Assembly: GCF_025380365.1 (NCBI RefSeq) | Contig: NZ_JAOCQF010000001.1 | Span: forward strand, 682,001 to 746,000 | Source: Albidovulum sediminis | Lineage (GTDB): Bacteria; Pseudomonadota; Alphaproteobacteria; Rhodobacterales; Rhodobacteraceae | Length of the DNA: 64,000 nt | Reading direction: 5' to 3' | In this document: in pieces, positions 33,619-43,107 of the stretch | Position numbering within the stretch: position 1 is the first letter of the stretch | How the letters are laid out: each line of letters opens with the position of its first letter | Position numbers and translations under genes: made by a program | Notes under the pieces: generated by a model | Told to the model about the DNA's origin: nothing | The model's database searches: none | The model's input: only the letters and a program-made list of their open reading frames with translations

Positions 33619-33646
33619 TTGCGCGGGCCTCGGCCTGCGCTATGAT
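33619..33646 (+). promoter_or_regulatory. sigma-70-type promoter of the amidase gene
   Basis: TTGCGC (33619-33624), 16-bp spacer, TATGAT (33641-33646), starting three bases after the aminotransferase stop and 22 bases before the amidase ATG. The -10 is close to consensus for this GC-rich genome. Confidence 0.55.
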
Positions 33647-33667
33647 CGGACGGGGCAGGCGGGCAGG

Positions 33668-34882
33668 ATGCGGCGGATCTTCCGGACACTTCTCTTGGTG
33701 GCGTTGCTTCTGCCCCGGCTGGCGCTGGCGGGGGAGTTGTCGGCGCTGGCCCGGCTTGATCCCGCTGCCTCGGTCATCGCCGACACCGAGGCAGGCATCG
33801 CCGTCGACATCGCCATCGACCAGCCGGTGCCCTACCGCGTCTTCCTTCTCGACGGGCCGCCGCGCCTTGTCGTCGACTTCCGCGAGGTCGATTTCGGGGC
33901 AGTGACGGCGGCGGCGCTGGACCGCAGCGCGCGCGTCACGGCCCTTGGCTTCGGGTCCGTGCGCCCCGGCTGGTCCCGCCTTGTCGCGGAGCTGGACGGG
34001 CCCTATCGCGTCGCCGCCGCGTCGGAGCCAAGGGAAGGCGCGCGCGCGCGCATCGCGATCCGCCTTGCGCCCTCGACGGCGGCAGACCTGGCCGCCAGCG
34101 CGGGCGAGCCGCCCGACCCCGACTTTCCGGCGCTGCGCCCCGCGCCGGTGGCGGCGCCGAAGCTGCGCCAGGACGGCACCCGCCCGCTGGTTGTCGTGCT
34201 CGATCCCGGCCACGGCGGGATCGACCCCGGCGCCGAGGCGGAGACCCTGCGCGAGGCGCATCTGACGCTCGCCTTCGCGCAGGAACTGGCCGAGGTGCTG
34301 CGCCGCGACGGCATGATCGTCGAACTGACCCGTGCCGACGACAGCTTCGTTCCGCTCGAGGCGCGCATCTCGATCGCGCGCGGGGCGGGGGCGGATGTGC
34401 TGCTGTCGCTCCATGCCGACGCGCTCGAGGAGGGGGAGGCGACGGGGGCCACGATCTACAAGCTGGCCGAGGGCGCGGCCGATGACGCGGCGATGCGCCT
34501 GTCCGAACGCCATGACCGCGCCGACCTTCTGTCCGGTGTCGACCTGTCGCGTCAGGACGACGCGGTGGCGGGCGTGCTGATGGCGATGGCGCGGACCGAG
34601 ACCGCGCCGCGCATCGACCGGCTGGCCCGGCGGCTTGCGGACGAGATCGCGCGGGCCGGCCTGCAGCTGCACCGCCACCCGATCCAGGAGGCGGCGTTCT
34701 CGGTGCTGAAGGCGCCCGACATCCCGTCCGTGCTGGTGGAACTGGGCTTCATGTCCTCGCCCCGCGACCGGGAACGGCTGGTCGATCCGGTCTGGCGCGC
34801 GGCGATGGCCGAGGCGATCCGGGCGGGGCTTGCCCTCTGGGCGGACGAGGACGCCGCCGAGGCGCGGCTGGTCCGGCAATGA
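33668..34882 (+). CDS. N-acetylmuramoyl-L-alanine amidase, AmiC type
   Basis: Exported zinc amidase that splits septal peptidoglycan by cutting the bond between MurNAc and L-Ala. The 404-aa protein has a signal peptide (1-21, MRRIFRTLLLVALLLPRLALA), an AMIN-type localisation domain (about 35-130) and an Amidase_3 domain from about 175: VVVLDPGHGGIDPGA with the first zinc His, EAHLTL with Glu, SLHADA with the second His, and VLVELGFMSSPRDRERL. Activity of this family is controlled by degenerate LytM proteins such as the one at 17.1 kb. The PBP1A gene follows with its own promoter. Confidence 0.95.
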   Translation: MRRIFRTLLLVALLLPRLALAGELSALARLDPAASVIADTEAGIAVDIAIDQPVPYRVFLLDGPPRLVVDFREVDFGAVTAAALDRSARVTALGFGSVRPGWSRLVAELDGPYRVAAASEPREGARARIAIRLAPSTAADLAASAGEPPDPDFPALRPAPVAAPKLRQDGTRPLVVVLDPGHGGIDPGAEAETLREAHLTLAFAQELAEVLRRDGMIVELTRADDSFVPLEARISIARGAGADVLLSLHADALEEGEATGATIYKLAEGAADDAAMRLSERHDRADLLSGVDLSRQDDAVAGVLMAMARTETAPRIDRLARRLADEIARAGLQLHRHPIQEAAFSVLKAPDIPSVLVELGFMSSPRDRERLVDPVWRAAMAEAIRAGLALWADEDAAEARLVRQ

Positions 34883-34926
34883 CCCGCCGCAGCGCCGCCG
34901 CCATGGCCTGCCGGGGCCAAGCGGCT

Positions 34927-34955
34927 TTGACCCCGGCGGCCCGAGGCTGTATAGA
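34927..34955 (+). promoter_or_regulatory. sigma-70 promoter of the PBP1A gene
   Basis: TTGACC (34927-34932), 17-bp spacer, TATAGA (34950-34955). The expected start of transcription is about 34962, twenty bases before the GTG start. It is the clearest promoter in this window. Confidence 0.65.
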
Positions 34956-34982
34956 ACGGAACGCCCGTTCGAGGACCTTCGC

Positions 34983-37535
34983 GTGATCCGTTTCCTGTTT
35001 TCCATCTTCGGTGGATTGTTCAGCTGGCTCATCACCGGCCTGTTCTTCGCCGCCCTGACTCTGGGCGGCGTGTTCTGGTACTATGGCCAGGACCTGCCCA
35101 ACCATGAACAGCTGACCCAGTACAGCCCCAAGACCATCAGCCGCATCTATTCGGCCGAGGGGCGCATCATCGACGAATTCGCCGAGGAGCGGCGCATCTT
35201 CGTGTCGATCGAGGAAGTGCCGGACCTGGTGAAATGGGCCTTCATCTCGGCCGAGGACAAGAACTTCTACACCCATCAGGGCTTCGACACCCGCGGCATC
35301 GCCGCCGCCCTCTGGGAGGCGGTGAAATCGCGCGGCAAGAACCTGCGCGGCGCCTCGACCATCCCGCAGCAGGTGGCCAAGAACTTCCTCCTCTCCGGCG
35401 ACAAGACGGTGGAGCGCAAGATCAAGGAGCTGATCCTGTCCACCCGGCTGGTCGAAAGCCTGTCGCGCGACAAGATCCTGGAACTTTACCTCAACGAGAT
35501 ATTCCTCGGCCAGAACAGCTATGGCGTGGCCGCCGCCGCCCAGACCTATTTCAACAAGCCGCTGAGCGAACTGGCCCCGCACGAGGCCGCGACGCTGGCC
35601 GCGATGCCGAAGGAGCCGTCGAACTTCCACCCCGTGCGCAACCGCGAGCGGCTGCTGGAGCGGCGCAACTACGTCCTGCGCGAGATGTGGCAGAACGGCT
35701 ATTTCGACGAGGCGACCTATCTCGCCGAGAAGGAGCAGCCGCTGCGCTCGGTCCAGAACGGCGATTTCCCCGCCTTCCGCGAGGCGCTGCCGCCGCGCGA
35801 CTACTTCACCGACGAGATCCGCCGCCAGCTGTCCAGAAGCTTCGGCGAGGAGGAGTTCTTTTCCGGCGGCCTCGCGATCCGGGCGACCGTCAACCCGGAG
35901 ATGCAGAAGGAAGCCGCCGCCGCACTGCAGGAGGCGCTCGAATCCTTCGACCGCAAGCAGGGGGTCTGGCGGGGCACGGCGCGGGCGCTGGCGCCGGAAC
36001 AACTGGCCGATGCCTCGACATGGCGCGCGGCGCTGGCCGAGGTCGACGTCCCGCGCGACATCCCCGGCTGGCACCCGGCCGTGGTGCTGACGGTCGGGGA
36101 GACCTCGGCGCGGATCGGCATCGAGGGGGTCGAGGATGACGAGGACGGCCATTTCATCCCCGCCGAGGATGTCACCTGGGCGCGCAAGCGGCAGGCCGAC
36201 GGCACGCTCGGCCCGAAGGCGAAGGCCGCGGGCGATCTGGTGGCTGCGGGCGACGTGGTGATGGTCAAGGCCATCGTGAAGGAGGACGGCAGCTTCGATC
36301 GCTGGTCGCTCCGGCAGGTGCCGGAAGTGCAGGGCGGCTTCATGGCGATGGACGTGAACACCGGCCGCGTGATCGCCATGCAGGGCGGCTTTTCCTACCA
36401 GTCCTCGGTCTTCAACCGTGCGACGCAGGCGATGCGGCAGCCGGGCTCGTCCTTCAAGCCCTTCGTCTATGCCGCGGCGCTCGACAGCGGCTTTACCCCG
36501 GCAACGATCGTCGTCGATGCCCCGATCGAGGTCGACACGCCGCAGGGCCTGTGGCGGCCCAAGAACGCGTCGAACAAGTATTACGGCCTCACCCCGCTCC
36601 GCACCGGGATCGAGCAGTCGCGTAACCTGATGACGGTGCGCGTGGCGCAGGAAATCGGGATGGAGACGGTCGCGGGCTACGCCGAACGCTTCGGCGTCTA
36701 CGACCACCTGCAGCCGTTCCTCGCCAACGCGCTCGGCGCGCAGGAAACCACGCTTTACAAGATGGTCGCGGCCTATGCCATGTTCGCCAACGGCGGCGAG
36801 CGGGTGGAACCCACGCTGGTCGACCGGGTGCAGGACCGCTGGGGCCGCACCGTCTATCGCCACGACCAGCGGACCTGCGTCGACTGCGGCAACGAAAGCC
36901 TGCCCGCGGGGCGCGCGCCCGGCATCCGGTCGGACCGCGAGCGGGTGATGGACGCGATCACCGCCTATCAGCTGACCTCGATGCTGCAGGGCGTCGTGAC
37001 CCGCGGCTCAGGTTCGGGCGTGCGGCTGCCGGTGCCGGTCGCGGGCAAGACCGGGACCACGAACGACGCCAAGGACGTCTGGTTCATCGGCTTCACCTCG
37101 AACATCGTGGCGGGCTGCTACATGGGCTACGACCAGCCGCGCACGCTTGGCCCCGGCGCCTTCGGCGGAACGCTTTGCGTGCCGGTCTTCAACAGCTTCA
37201 TGAAGAAGGCGGTGGACAGCTTTGGCGGATCGCAGTTCAAGGTGCCGCCGGGCGGGCATTTCATCAACATCGACCGCTACACCGGCGAACAGCTTCCGCC
37301 CGGCGTCAGCGGCGACTTCGTCCAGGCGGAATATTTCCGCGATGGCGTGATTCCGATCTTCGGCCTGGGTGCGCTGGTCGACGGCGGCTTCGGCGTGACC
37401 CAGAACCTGCCCCTCTTCGCGCGTGGCGAGACAGAGGAGGAAACCGGGACTGCGGTCACGACATCGACCGGCGAAACCGTGGTCATCCCGGACAAGGCCG
37501 ATTTCGGAACGCTGAATTCGGGCGGGCTTTACTGA
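34983..37535 (+). CDS. mrcA: penicillin-binding protein 1A (bifunctional transglycosylase/transpeptidase)
   Basis: Class A PBP of 850 residues that polymerises glycan strands and cross-links peptides in the periplasm. Start is the GTG at 34983 ([18 protein letters not shown], the single membrane anchor). Transglycosylase domain: [12 protein letters not shown] and [13 protein letters not shown] (about 85-140). An OB-like insertion follows the linker. Transpeptidase: SSFK within [16 protein letters not shown] near 485, SRN near 545, and KTGTT in [10 protein letters not shown] near 690. Upstream amidase and own promoter place it in a cell-wall cluster. Confidence 0.96.
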   Translation: MIRFLFSIFGGLFSWLITGLFFAALTLGGVFWYYGQDLPNHEQLTQYSPKTISRIYSAEGRIIDEFAEERRIFVSIEEVPDLVKWAFISAEDKNFYTHQGFDTRGIAAALWEAVKSRGKNLRGASTIPQQVAKNFLLSGDKTVERKIKELILSTRLVESLSRDKILELYLNEIFLGQNSYGVAAAAQTYFNKPLSELAPHEAATLAAMPKEPSNFHPVRNRERLLERRNYVLREMWQNGYFDEATYLAEKEQPLRSVQNGDFPAFREALPPRDYFTDEIRRQLSRSFGEEEFFSGGLAIRATVNPEMQKEAAAALQEALESFDRKQGVWRGTARALAPEQLADASTWRAALAEVDVPRDIPGWHPAVVLTVGETSARIGIEGVEDDEDGHFIPAEDVTWARKRQADGTLGPKAKAAGDLVAAGDVVMVKAIVKEDGSFDRWSLRQVPEVQGGFMAMDVNTGRVIAMQGGFSYQSSVFNRATQAMRQPGSSFKPFVYAAALDSGFTPATIVVDAPIEVDTPQGLWRPKNASNKYYGLTPLRTGIEQSRNLMTVRVAQEIGMETVAGYAERFGVYDHLQPFLANALGAQETTLYKMVAAYAMFANGGERVEPTLVDRVQDRWGRTVYRHDQRTCVDCGNESLPAGRAPGIRSDRERVMDAITAYQLTSMLQGVVTRGSGSGVRLPVPVAGKTGTTNDAKDVWFIGFTSNIVAGCYMGYDQPRTLGPGAFGGTLCVPVFNSFMKKAVDSFGGSQFKVPPGGHFINIDRYTGEQLPPGVSGDFVQAEYFRDGVIPIFGLGALVDGGFGVTQNLPLFARGETEEETGTAVTTSTGETVVIPDKADFGTLNSGGLY

Positions 37536-37541
37536 CAGGAC

Positions 37542-37569
37542 GGGCGGCGCCGCCGGCGCCGGGCCGCCC
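37542..37569 (+). terminator. GC-rich hairpin after the PBP1A gene
   Basis: GGGCGGC (37542-37548) pairs with GCCGCCC (37563-37569), six bases after the PBP1A stop. Only two T residues follow, so termination strength is doubtful. Confidence 0.4.
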
Positions 37570-37630
37570 TTGCCCGGGCGTCCCGGCTCGGGTATCAGGC
37601 GCGGCGGGATTGGATGGAAGGAACGGCCAG

Positions 37631-38758
37631 ATGCGCGCCGAAACGCAGAACACGGTCGAGGCGATCCGGAAGACGCTGAGGCTTCTGGGCCAGCGGATGG
37701 ACTGGGAAACCGCGCCGCACCGGCTCGAAGAGTTCAACGCCATGATCGAGGACGGCGACCTGTGGTCCGATCCGGCCCGCGCGCAAAAGCTGATGCGCGA
37801 CCGCCAGACCCTGATGGATCAGGTGGAGACCTACCGCCGCATCGACCGCGACCTGACCGACAACGTCGACCTGATCGAACTGGGCGAGGCCGAGGGCGAT
37901 ACCGAGATCGTGGCCGAGGCCGAGGCCGCGCTGCGCGCGCTGAAGGAATTCGCCGCCGCCAAGGAGCTTGAGGCGCTGCTTGACGGCGAGGCGGACGGGA
38001 ACGACACATTCCTTGAAATCAACGCCGGCGCGGGCGGCACCGAAAGCTGCGACTGGGCGTCGATGCTCGCCCGGATGTATGTTCGCTGGGCCGAGAAGAA
38101 GGGCTACAAGGTCGAGTTGCAGGCCGAGACGCCGGGCGAGGAGGCGGGCATCCGCTCTGCCGCCTACAAGATCAGCGGGCCGAACGCCTATGGCTGGCTC
38201 AAATCGGAATCCGGCGTTCACCGGTTGGTTCGCATCTCGCCCTACGACTCCGCGGCGCGGCGGCACACCTCGTTTTCCTCGGTCTGGGTCTATCCGGTCG
38301 TCGACGACAACATCGAGATCGTGATCCCCGACAACGAGATCCGGATCGACACCTACCGGTCGTCGGGTGCGGGCGGCCAGCACGTCAACACCACCGACTC
38401 GGCGGTTCGCATCACCCACCTGCCGACCAATATCGTCGTGACCAGTTCCGAGAAGTCGCAGCACCAGAACCGCGCGAACGCCATGGCGGCGCTGAAGGCG
38501 CGGCTCTACCAGCTGGAGCTTGACAAGCGCAACGCCGAGATCAACGCCCAGCACGCGGCAAAGGGCGATGCGGGCTGGGGCAACCAGATCCGCTCCTATG
38601 TCCTGCAGCCCTACCAGATGGTGAAGGACCTGCGCACGGGCTACGAGACCTCGGACACGCAGGGCGTGCTCGACGGCGACCTCGACGGCTTCATGGCGGC
38701 GACGCTGGCCATGGACGTGGCCGGCAAGAGCCGGGCCGAGGCGCAGGCCGAGGGCTGA
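37631..38758 (+). CDS. prfB: peptide chain release factor 2
   Basis: Releases the peptide at UAA and UGA codons. The ATG at 37631 gives 375 residues. The catalytic GGQ is in [20 protein letters not shown] near residue 250. At the position of the E. coli SPF recognition tripeptide this protein has SPY ([16 protein letters not shown]), a change I recall as usual in alphaproteobacteria. The gene is uninterrupted, so the programmed +1 frameshift of E. coli prfB is absent. RF3 is encoded at 7.3 kb. Confidence 0.96.
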   Translation: MRAETQNTVEAIRKTLRLLGQRMDWETAPHRLEEFNAMIEDGDLWSDPARAQKLMRDRQTLMDQVETYRRIDRDLTDNVDLIELGEAEGDTEIVAEAEAALRALKEFAAAKELEALLDGEADGNDTFLEINAGAGGTESCDWASMLARMYVRWAEKKGYKVELQAETPGEEAGIRSAAYKISGPNAYGWLKSESGVHRLVRISPYDSAARRHTSFSSVWVYPVVDDNIEIVIPDNEIRIDTYRSSGAGGQHVNTTDSAVRITHLPTNIVVTSSEKSQHQNRANAMAALKARLYQLELDKRNAEINAQHAAKGDAGWGNQIRSYVLQPYQMVKDLRTGYETSDTQGVLDGDLDGFMAATLAMDVAGKSRAEAQAEG

Positions 38759-38782
38759 TCGCAGGGCCCCCGCATCCGGCGC

Positions 38783-38811
38783 TTGTCATCGGGCGTACCG
38801 GTGCCTTAGCT
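38783..38811 (+). promoter_or_regulatory. candidate promoter of the DUF2189 gene
   Basis: TTGTCA (38783-38788), 17-bp spacer, TTAGCT (38806-38811). Transcription would start near 38819, leaving about 20 bases with GGAGG before the ATG at 38840; this supports 38840 over the in-frame ATG at 38819. Confidence 0.45.
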
Positions 38812-38839
38812 TCCACCCATGCATCAGGGAGGAGGCATG

Positions 38840-39619
38840 ATGTCGGACGCAGCGTCGGGGCCCGACCCGTTACCGGAGATTCGCACCGCAGGCTTCGGCG
38901 ACATCCGCGCGGCGCTCGTCGCCGGGCTTGGGGACTTCCTGCGGGCGCCGCTCTTCGGCCTGTTCTTCAGCGCCGTCTACGTGGCGGGCGGGATGGTCCT
39001 CTTGCGCATCTACTCCGCCGCCGGTCAGGAGTGGTGGATCGCGCCGCTCGCGGTGGGCTTTCCCCTGATCGGCCCCTTCGCCGCGGTCGGCCTTTACGAG
39101 GTCAGCCGGCGGATCGAGGCGGGGGAGAGGCCCGGCTGGCGCGCGGTGCTGGGGGTGGTCTTCGCCCAGAAGGACCGGCAGATCCCCGCGCTCGCCGCCG
39201 TCATCATCGTCTTCTTCCTGTTCTGGGTCTTCGTCGCCCACGCGCTTTTCGCGCTGTTCCTGGGGCTCCGGGCCTTCAGCGGGTCGATGACGCTGGCGCA
39301 GATCTTCCTCGAGGGGAGCGGCCCCCTGATGCTCCTGATCGGCACCGCGGTGGGGGCGGGCTTCTCGGCGGTCCTCTTCGCCATCTCGGTCGTCGGCTTG
39401 CCGCTCCTGCTGGAGCGCGAGGTCGATTTCGTCAGCGCCATGATCCATTCGGTTCAGGCCACGCTTGCCAACCTGCCGGTCATGCTGGCCTGGGGTGGCG
39501 TCATCACCGTCGCGCTTTTCGTCGGGATGCTGCCGATGTTCCTTGGCCTCTTCATCGTCCTGCCGGTGCTTGGCCACGCCAGTTGGCACATGTACCGCCG
39601 CCTGGTCGAGACGGGGTGA
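38840..39619 (+). CDS. DUF2189 family integral membrane protein
   Basis: Predicted inner-membrane protein of 259 residues with about six hydrophobic segments. The start at 38840 is chosen because GGAGG lies four bases ahead; ATGs at 38837 and 38819 are in frame. DUF2189 features are the N-terminal DIRAALVAGLGDFLRAPLFGLFF, the GFPLIGPFAAVGLYEVSRRIEAGE loop and SWHMYRRLV at the end. Function unknown. It converges with the bactofilin gene over a shared terminator. Confidence 0.87.
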   Translation: MSDAASGPDPLPEIRTAGFGDIRAALVAGLGDFLRAPLFGLFFSAVYVAGGMVLLRIYSAAGQEWWIAPLAVGFPLIGPFAAVGLYEVSRRIEAGERPGWRAVLGVVFAQKDRQIPALAAVIIVFFLFWVFVAHALFALFLGLRAFSGSMTLAQIFLEGSGPLMLLIGTAVGAGFSAVLFAISVVGLPLLLEREVDFVSAMIHSVQATLANLPVMLAWGGVITVALFVGMLPMFLGLFIVLPVLGHASWHMYRRLVETG

Positions 39620-39621
39620 GA

Positions 39622-39649
39622 AACAAAAAGGGGCGCCTGCTGGCGCCCC
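39622..39649 (-). terminator. intrinsic terminator of the M23-bactofilin operon
   Basis: GGGGCGCC (39630-39637) and GGCGCCCC (39642-39649) form a stem with a four-base loop. Read on the minus strand the stem is followed by TTTTTGTTT, a proper T-run, so it terminates the bactofilin transcript. On the plus strand no T-run follows, yet it may still protect the DUF2189 mRNA end. Confidence 0.85.
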
Positions 39650-39674
39650 GTCGGGTCTTCCGGTCGGGATCGGA

Positions 39675-40169
39675 TCACTTCGCTGCGATGGGGGCGGATT
39701 TCGCCGCGCCGGACCCGGCCGAGATCGGGTCATCCTGGCGCTGGACCGAGCCTTCGAAATGCGCGCCGCTCTCGATCGCGATGGTTTTGTGGATAATGTC
39801 GCCCTCGACCCGCGCGGTGGCGGTGAGCCGCACCTTCAGCCCGCGCACGCGGCCGACGACGCGGCCGTTCACGACGATGTCGTCGGCCACGATCTCGCCC
39901 TTGATGGTGGCGCTTTCGCCCACGGTCAGCAGATGCGCGCGGATGTCGCCCTCCACGGTGCCTTCCACCTGGATGTCGCCCGTGGTCCGGAGGTTGCCGA
40001 CCACGGTCAGATCGGCCGACAGGATGCTTGCCGGCGGCTTCGCCTTGGGGGCCGCGGTCGCGAACTCATAGGCGGGTTTCGTCGCCGGGGCGGGTTCGGA
40101 GGTGCGCGTCGTCTGAGCCTCGGGGCTGGATTTCGCGACCGGCTCGTTGATTCTGCTTTTAGAAAACAT
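39675..40169 (-). CDS. bactofilin family cytoskeletal protein
   Basis: Polymer-forming beta-helix protein of 164 residues (bactofilin, DUF583). The first 48 residues are a disordered Pro/Ala/Lys-rich tail; the core (about 49-145) has the repeating pattern VGNLRTTGDIQVEGTVEGDI, VGESATIKGEIVADDIVVNG, followed by RVEGDIIHKTIAIESGAHFEG. Bactofilins scaffold cell-wall enzymes at the membrane. The ATG at 40169 overlaps the upstream M23 peptidase gene by 11 bases, a pairing known from Caulobacter, Helicobacter and others. Confidence 0.95.
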   Translation of the reverse strand: MFSKSRINEPVAKSSPEAQTTRTSEPAPATKPAYEFATAAPKAKPPASILSADLTVVGNLRTTGDIQVEGTVEGDIRAHLLTVGESATIKGEIVADDIVVNGRVVGRVRGLKVRLTATARVEGDIIHKTIAIESGAHFEGSVQRQDDPISAGSGAAKSAPIAAK

Positions 40170-41484
40170 TCTTTCCAGCCTTGATGTATGTCATCGGGTT
40201 CTTCGCCGACCCGTTCACGCGCACTTCATAGTGCAGATGCGTCCCGGTCGAGCGACCGGTATTCCCCATAGCACCGATCTTGTCCCCGCGCGAGACTTTT
40301 TGGCCCACCTTCACGTCGATGCCCGAGAGGTGGCCGTAGCGGGTTTCCAGACCGAATTCATGGCGGATGGTGACAAGCTGGCCATAACCGCTTTCGGGGC
40401 CGGCATGGGTCACCACACCGTCGGCGGTGGCGTAGATCGGGCTTCCGTGCGCCCCGGCCAGGTCAACGCCCTCGTGCGCGCGGCCCCAGCGGCGCCCGAA
40501 GGGCGAAGTGTAGCGGAACGAGGTCTTCAGCGGCATCGCGAAGGGCAGGCGCTCTGCCGCGATCCGGTACATGTTCATCCGGTCGAGCCCGTCAAGGATC
40601 GCCGATGCGCGGGCGTGGTCGGCGATCGCGCCCGCGTCGGCCTCGTCGGCGGGCAGGGGCGGCAGCAGCGGACCCAACGGTCCACCCTGGCCGGAATAGC
40701 CCTGGCGGATGGTGTCGATCAGGTCGTCGGGGTTCATGCCGGCTTCGGTGAACATCCGGTCGAGCGGCTCCATCGATACCGTCACGGCGTCTTCGAGACG
40801 GGCGAAGATCTCGTTGTGGCGTTCTTCCAGAAGCCGCATCTCGTAGGCGACTTCGCGGGTTTCCTCCTGCGCGCCGTCGGCGGCCTGCGCCATCAGGTCG
40901 CGTTCGCCCGCGGTGCGGTCCAGCGCGTCGGTCAGGAATTCGAGCGTGCCGGTCACATCCTCGACCGCCGGGCCCTCTGCCGCGGCCTGGCCCTCGCCCG
41001 CGTCGGCAAGTTCCAGCGCCTCGGCCCGGGCCGCATCGCGTTCCCGCATCGTGTGCTTCAGCGTCGCCTGGATCACGCCGATCCCGGTTTCAAGCTCCTT
41101 GCGGCGTTCCTCGGAGGTCAGGAGGGCCGCCTGCATCTCGGAAACCTGTTGCAGTGCCAGGGCAAAGCGTTCCTGCGCGGCCGCGGCCTCGGCGGCGCGC
41201 AGGTCACGCTCGCGCGACATGTCGTCAAGGCGCATCTCGTACATCGCCTGTTCGCGCTGCATCCGTTCCTGGCTGCCGCCGGCGCCGATCTGGTCCATCA
41301 CCACGATGGCGGTGGCGACGATCGTCCAGGCTACGATGAGACCGGTGCCGAGAATGACGGCGGCCTGGGTCGAGGGCCTGAGGCGGACGAAACGCGTGGC
41401 AGTGTCGGATTTCAGGAACAGGCGCTGTTCCGGTAGGCGGCGCTCAAGAAACGCGTGAACGCGATGTGAAAGTCGTGCCGGCAA
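40159..41484 (-). CDS. M23 family metallopeptidase with membrane anchor and coiled coil
   Basis: Peptidoglycan endopeptidase of 441 residues. Start appears to be a TTG at 41484. One membrane helix (about 40-62), a long coiled-coil region (about 70-140 and 190-240), and a C-terminal M23 domain from about 325. Zinc ligands are intact: HEGVDLAGAHGSPI has H and D, and GTHLHYEVRVNG has the HxH pair, in contrast with the degenerate protein at 17.1 kb. It overlaps the bactofilin gene, which suggests that the filament positions this hydrolase. Transcription of the pair ends at the 39.6 kb terminator. Confidence 0.93.
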   Translation of the reverse strand: MPARLSHRVHAFLERRLPEQRLFLKSDTATRFVRLRPSTQAAVILGTGLIVAWTIVATAIVVMDQIGAGGSQERMQREQAMYEMRLDDMSRERDLRAAEAAAAQERFALALQQVSEMQAALLTSEERRKELETGIGVIQATLKHTMRERDAARAEALELADAGEGQAAAEGPAVEDVTGTLEFLTDALDRTAGERDLMAQAADGAQEETREVAYEMRLLEERHNEIFARLEDAVTVSMEPLDRMFTEAGMNPDDLIDTIRQGYSGQGGPLGPLLPPLPADEADAGAIADHARASAILDGLDRMNMYRIAAERLPFAMPLKTSFRYTSPFGRRWGRAHEGVDLAGAHGSPIYATADGVVTHAGPESGYGQLVTIRHEFGLETRYGHLSGIDVKVGQKVSRGDKIGAMGNTGRSTGTHLHYEVRVNGSAKNPMTYIKAGKNVF

Positions 41485-41630
41485 GCAGATGGTCCCCGTT
41501 CAGCAGCATTTTCGCGGGTTCCGGCCCCCCCCGGGGTGGCCGCAACATCTGCCGGATTAGCGGGACGAAGGCGGTGGGGCAACAGTTTTGCGCCCGCCGG
41601 CGCGGCACTTGGCAGGAAGGCGCCGATCGG

Positions 41631-42482
41631 TCAGGGGGTGCCCGGTTGCGCGTCCGGGCGGAAGGCGGGGGGATAGTCCTCGGCCAGGGGCCAGTAGAAG
41701 TCGGGCGGCAGCCCCGCCTCGGCGCGCTTTTCCTCGTTGAAGGGCGGCTTCAGCGCGCCGTGAAAATAGCGCCGGACAAGGGTGTGGAAGCTGTCCTTGG
41801 GATCAAGGTTCGCGCGCCCGCAGAGGAAGTTGAACCACTTCGCCCCATAGGCGACATGGCCCACCTCCTCGGCGTAGATGGTTTCCAGCGCGGTGGTGGC
41901 CTGCGCGTCGCCCGCCTTGCGGAAGATTTCGATCATGCCGGGCGTCACGTCGAGCCCGCGCGCCTCGAGCACCATCGGCACCACCGCCAGACGCCCCATC
42001 AGGTCGTCCGCCGTATCCTCGGCCGCGCGCCACATCCCGACATGCGCGGGCAGCGCGCCGTAATGGCTTCCCATCGCCTCAAGGCAGTCGCACAGAAGGT
42101 TGAAATGCTTGGATTCCTCGTCCGCAGCCTTGACCCAGTCGTCATAGAACCCCATCGGCATGGTCACATCGGTGAAGCGGGCGACGATGTCCCAGTGCAG
42201 GTCGACCGCGTTCAACTCGATATGCGCCAACGTATGCAGAAGCGCGACGCGCCCCTGCGCCGTGCCGGGGCGGCGGCGCGGCACGTCGCGGGGGGGAAGA
42301 AGCTCGGGCCGCGCCGGGCGCGCGGGCCGGTCGGGCGGCGTCGCGCGGCCGACCGGCAGCGGCGTGCCCGCCTTGCGCGCCGCGACCCAGTCGGCGGCGT
42401 GGGCATGCGACAGCGCCGTCTTGGCGCGCCCGTCCGCGGTTCTGAGCACCTCGTCGGCGCGCTCGGCCAGGCTTTTCGTCAT
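41631..42482 (-). CDS. DUF455 ferritin-like domain protein
   Basis: Protein of 283 residues with a ferritin-like four-helix core. Candidate diiron ligands are seen in HTLAHIELNAVDLHWD (about 84-99), AADEESKHFNLL (near 120) and IYAEEVGHVAYGAKWF (near 205), giving repeated E-x-x-H pairs. The N-terminal 60 residues are Pro/Arg-rich. Function is not established for DUF455; oxidoreductase chemistry is suggested by the fold alone. It runs in the same direction as bcp, 70 bases downstream of it. Confidence 0.87.
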   Translation of the reverse strand: MTKSLAERADEVLRTADGRAKTALSHAHAADWVAARKAGTPLPVGRATPPDRPARPARPELLPPRDVPRRRPGTAQGRVALLHTLAHIELNAVDLHWDIVARFTDVTMPMGFYDDWVKAADEESKHFNLLCDCLEAMGSHYGALPAHVGMWRAAEDTADDLMGRLAVVPMVLEARGLDVTPGMIEIFRKAGDAQATTALETIYAEEVGHVAYGAKWFNFLCGRANLDPKDSFHTLVRRYFHGALKPPFNEEKRAEAGLPPDFYWPLAEDYPPAFRPDAQPGTP

Positions 42483-42552
42483 TGCCCCCTCCGGGTTCCC
42501 ATCGTCGCCGGGATGGCAGAGCGCCGCGCCTGTGGCAAGGCGGAGTAATGCG

Positions 42553-43014
42553 TCAGAGCGCGCGGACGGCGGCCAGCACCTCTTCGGCGTGGCCCGCGAC
42601 CTTGACCTTCGGCCAGACGCGCGCGATGCGCCCGTCCGCGCCGATCAGGAAGGTCGCGCGCTCGATGCCCATGTAGGTGCGCCCGTACATGCTTCTCTCG
42701 CCCCAGACGCCGTAGCGTTCGCAGGTGTCGCCCTCGGCGTCGGAGGCCAGAGTGATGCCCAGCCCGTGCTTGCGGCAGAACTTGTCATGCGCGGCCACGC
42801 TGTCTTTCGAGATGCCGATCACGGTCGCGCCGGCGGCGGCGAAATCCGCGGCGAGGCGGGTGAAGTCCAGCGCCTCGGTCGTGCAGCCAGGGGTATCGTC
42901 CTTCGGGTAGAAGTAGATCACGACGGGCCGGCCCGCGTGATCGGCGAGCGCGACGGTGCCGCCGCCGTCGCGGGGCAGGGAAAATCCGGGGGCGATATCG
43001 CCGGGGTTGAGCAT
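42553..43014 (-). CDS. bcp: thioredoxin-dependent peroxiredoxin, Bcp family
   Basis: Reduces hydroperoxides with thioredoxin. The 153-aa protein has the peroxidatic Cys44 in YPKDDTPGCTTEALDF. The resolving Cys that lies five residues on in E. coli Bcp is Leu here, so it is either a 1-Cys enzyme or uses another Cys such as that in HDKFCRKHG. The start ATG at 43014 faces the divergent AsmA-like gene over 93 bases. Confidence 0.94.
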   Translation of the reverse strand: MLNPGDIAPGFSLPRDGGGTVALADHAGRPVVIYFYPKDDTPGCTTEALDFTRLAADFAAAGATVIGISKDSVAAHDKFCRKHGLGITLASDAEGDTCERYGVWGERSMYGRTYMGIERATFLIGADGRIARVWPKVKVAGHAEEVLAAVRAL

Positions 43015-43107
43015 TTCCGCAATCCTTTGCCGGTCTGTGTCGCTATATGTTTTAATCGCTGTCCCTCGAAGTTAAAGGGGGGCGGGGCAAGCGACCACAA
43101 GGCGACG

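Noticed and set aside
34953-34970. GAACGGAACGCCCGTTC as a LexA box before PBP1A
   Set aside because: Spacing does not fit GTTC-N7-GTTC or GAAC-N7-GAAC, and it lies at the transcription start of an ordinary promoter.
37631-38758. Programmed frameshift in prfB
   Set aside because: The frame is continuous from ATG 37631 with a family-like N-terminus; no in-frame UGA with slippery CUU is present.
42160-43107. Upstream extension of the AsmA-like gene
   Set aside because: Runs antisense through bcp and DUF455; the membrane anchor begins only after the ATG at 43108.
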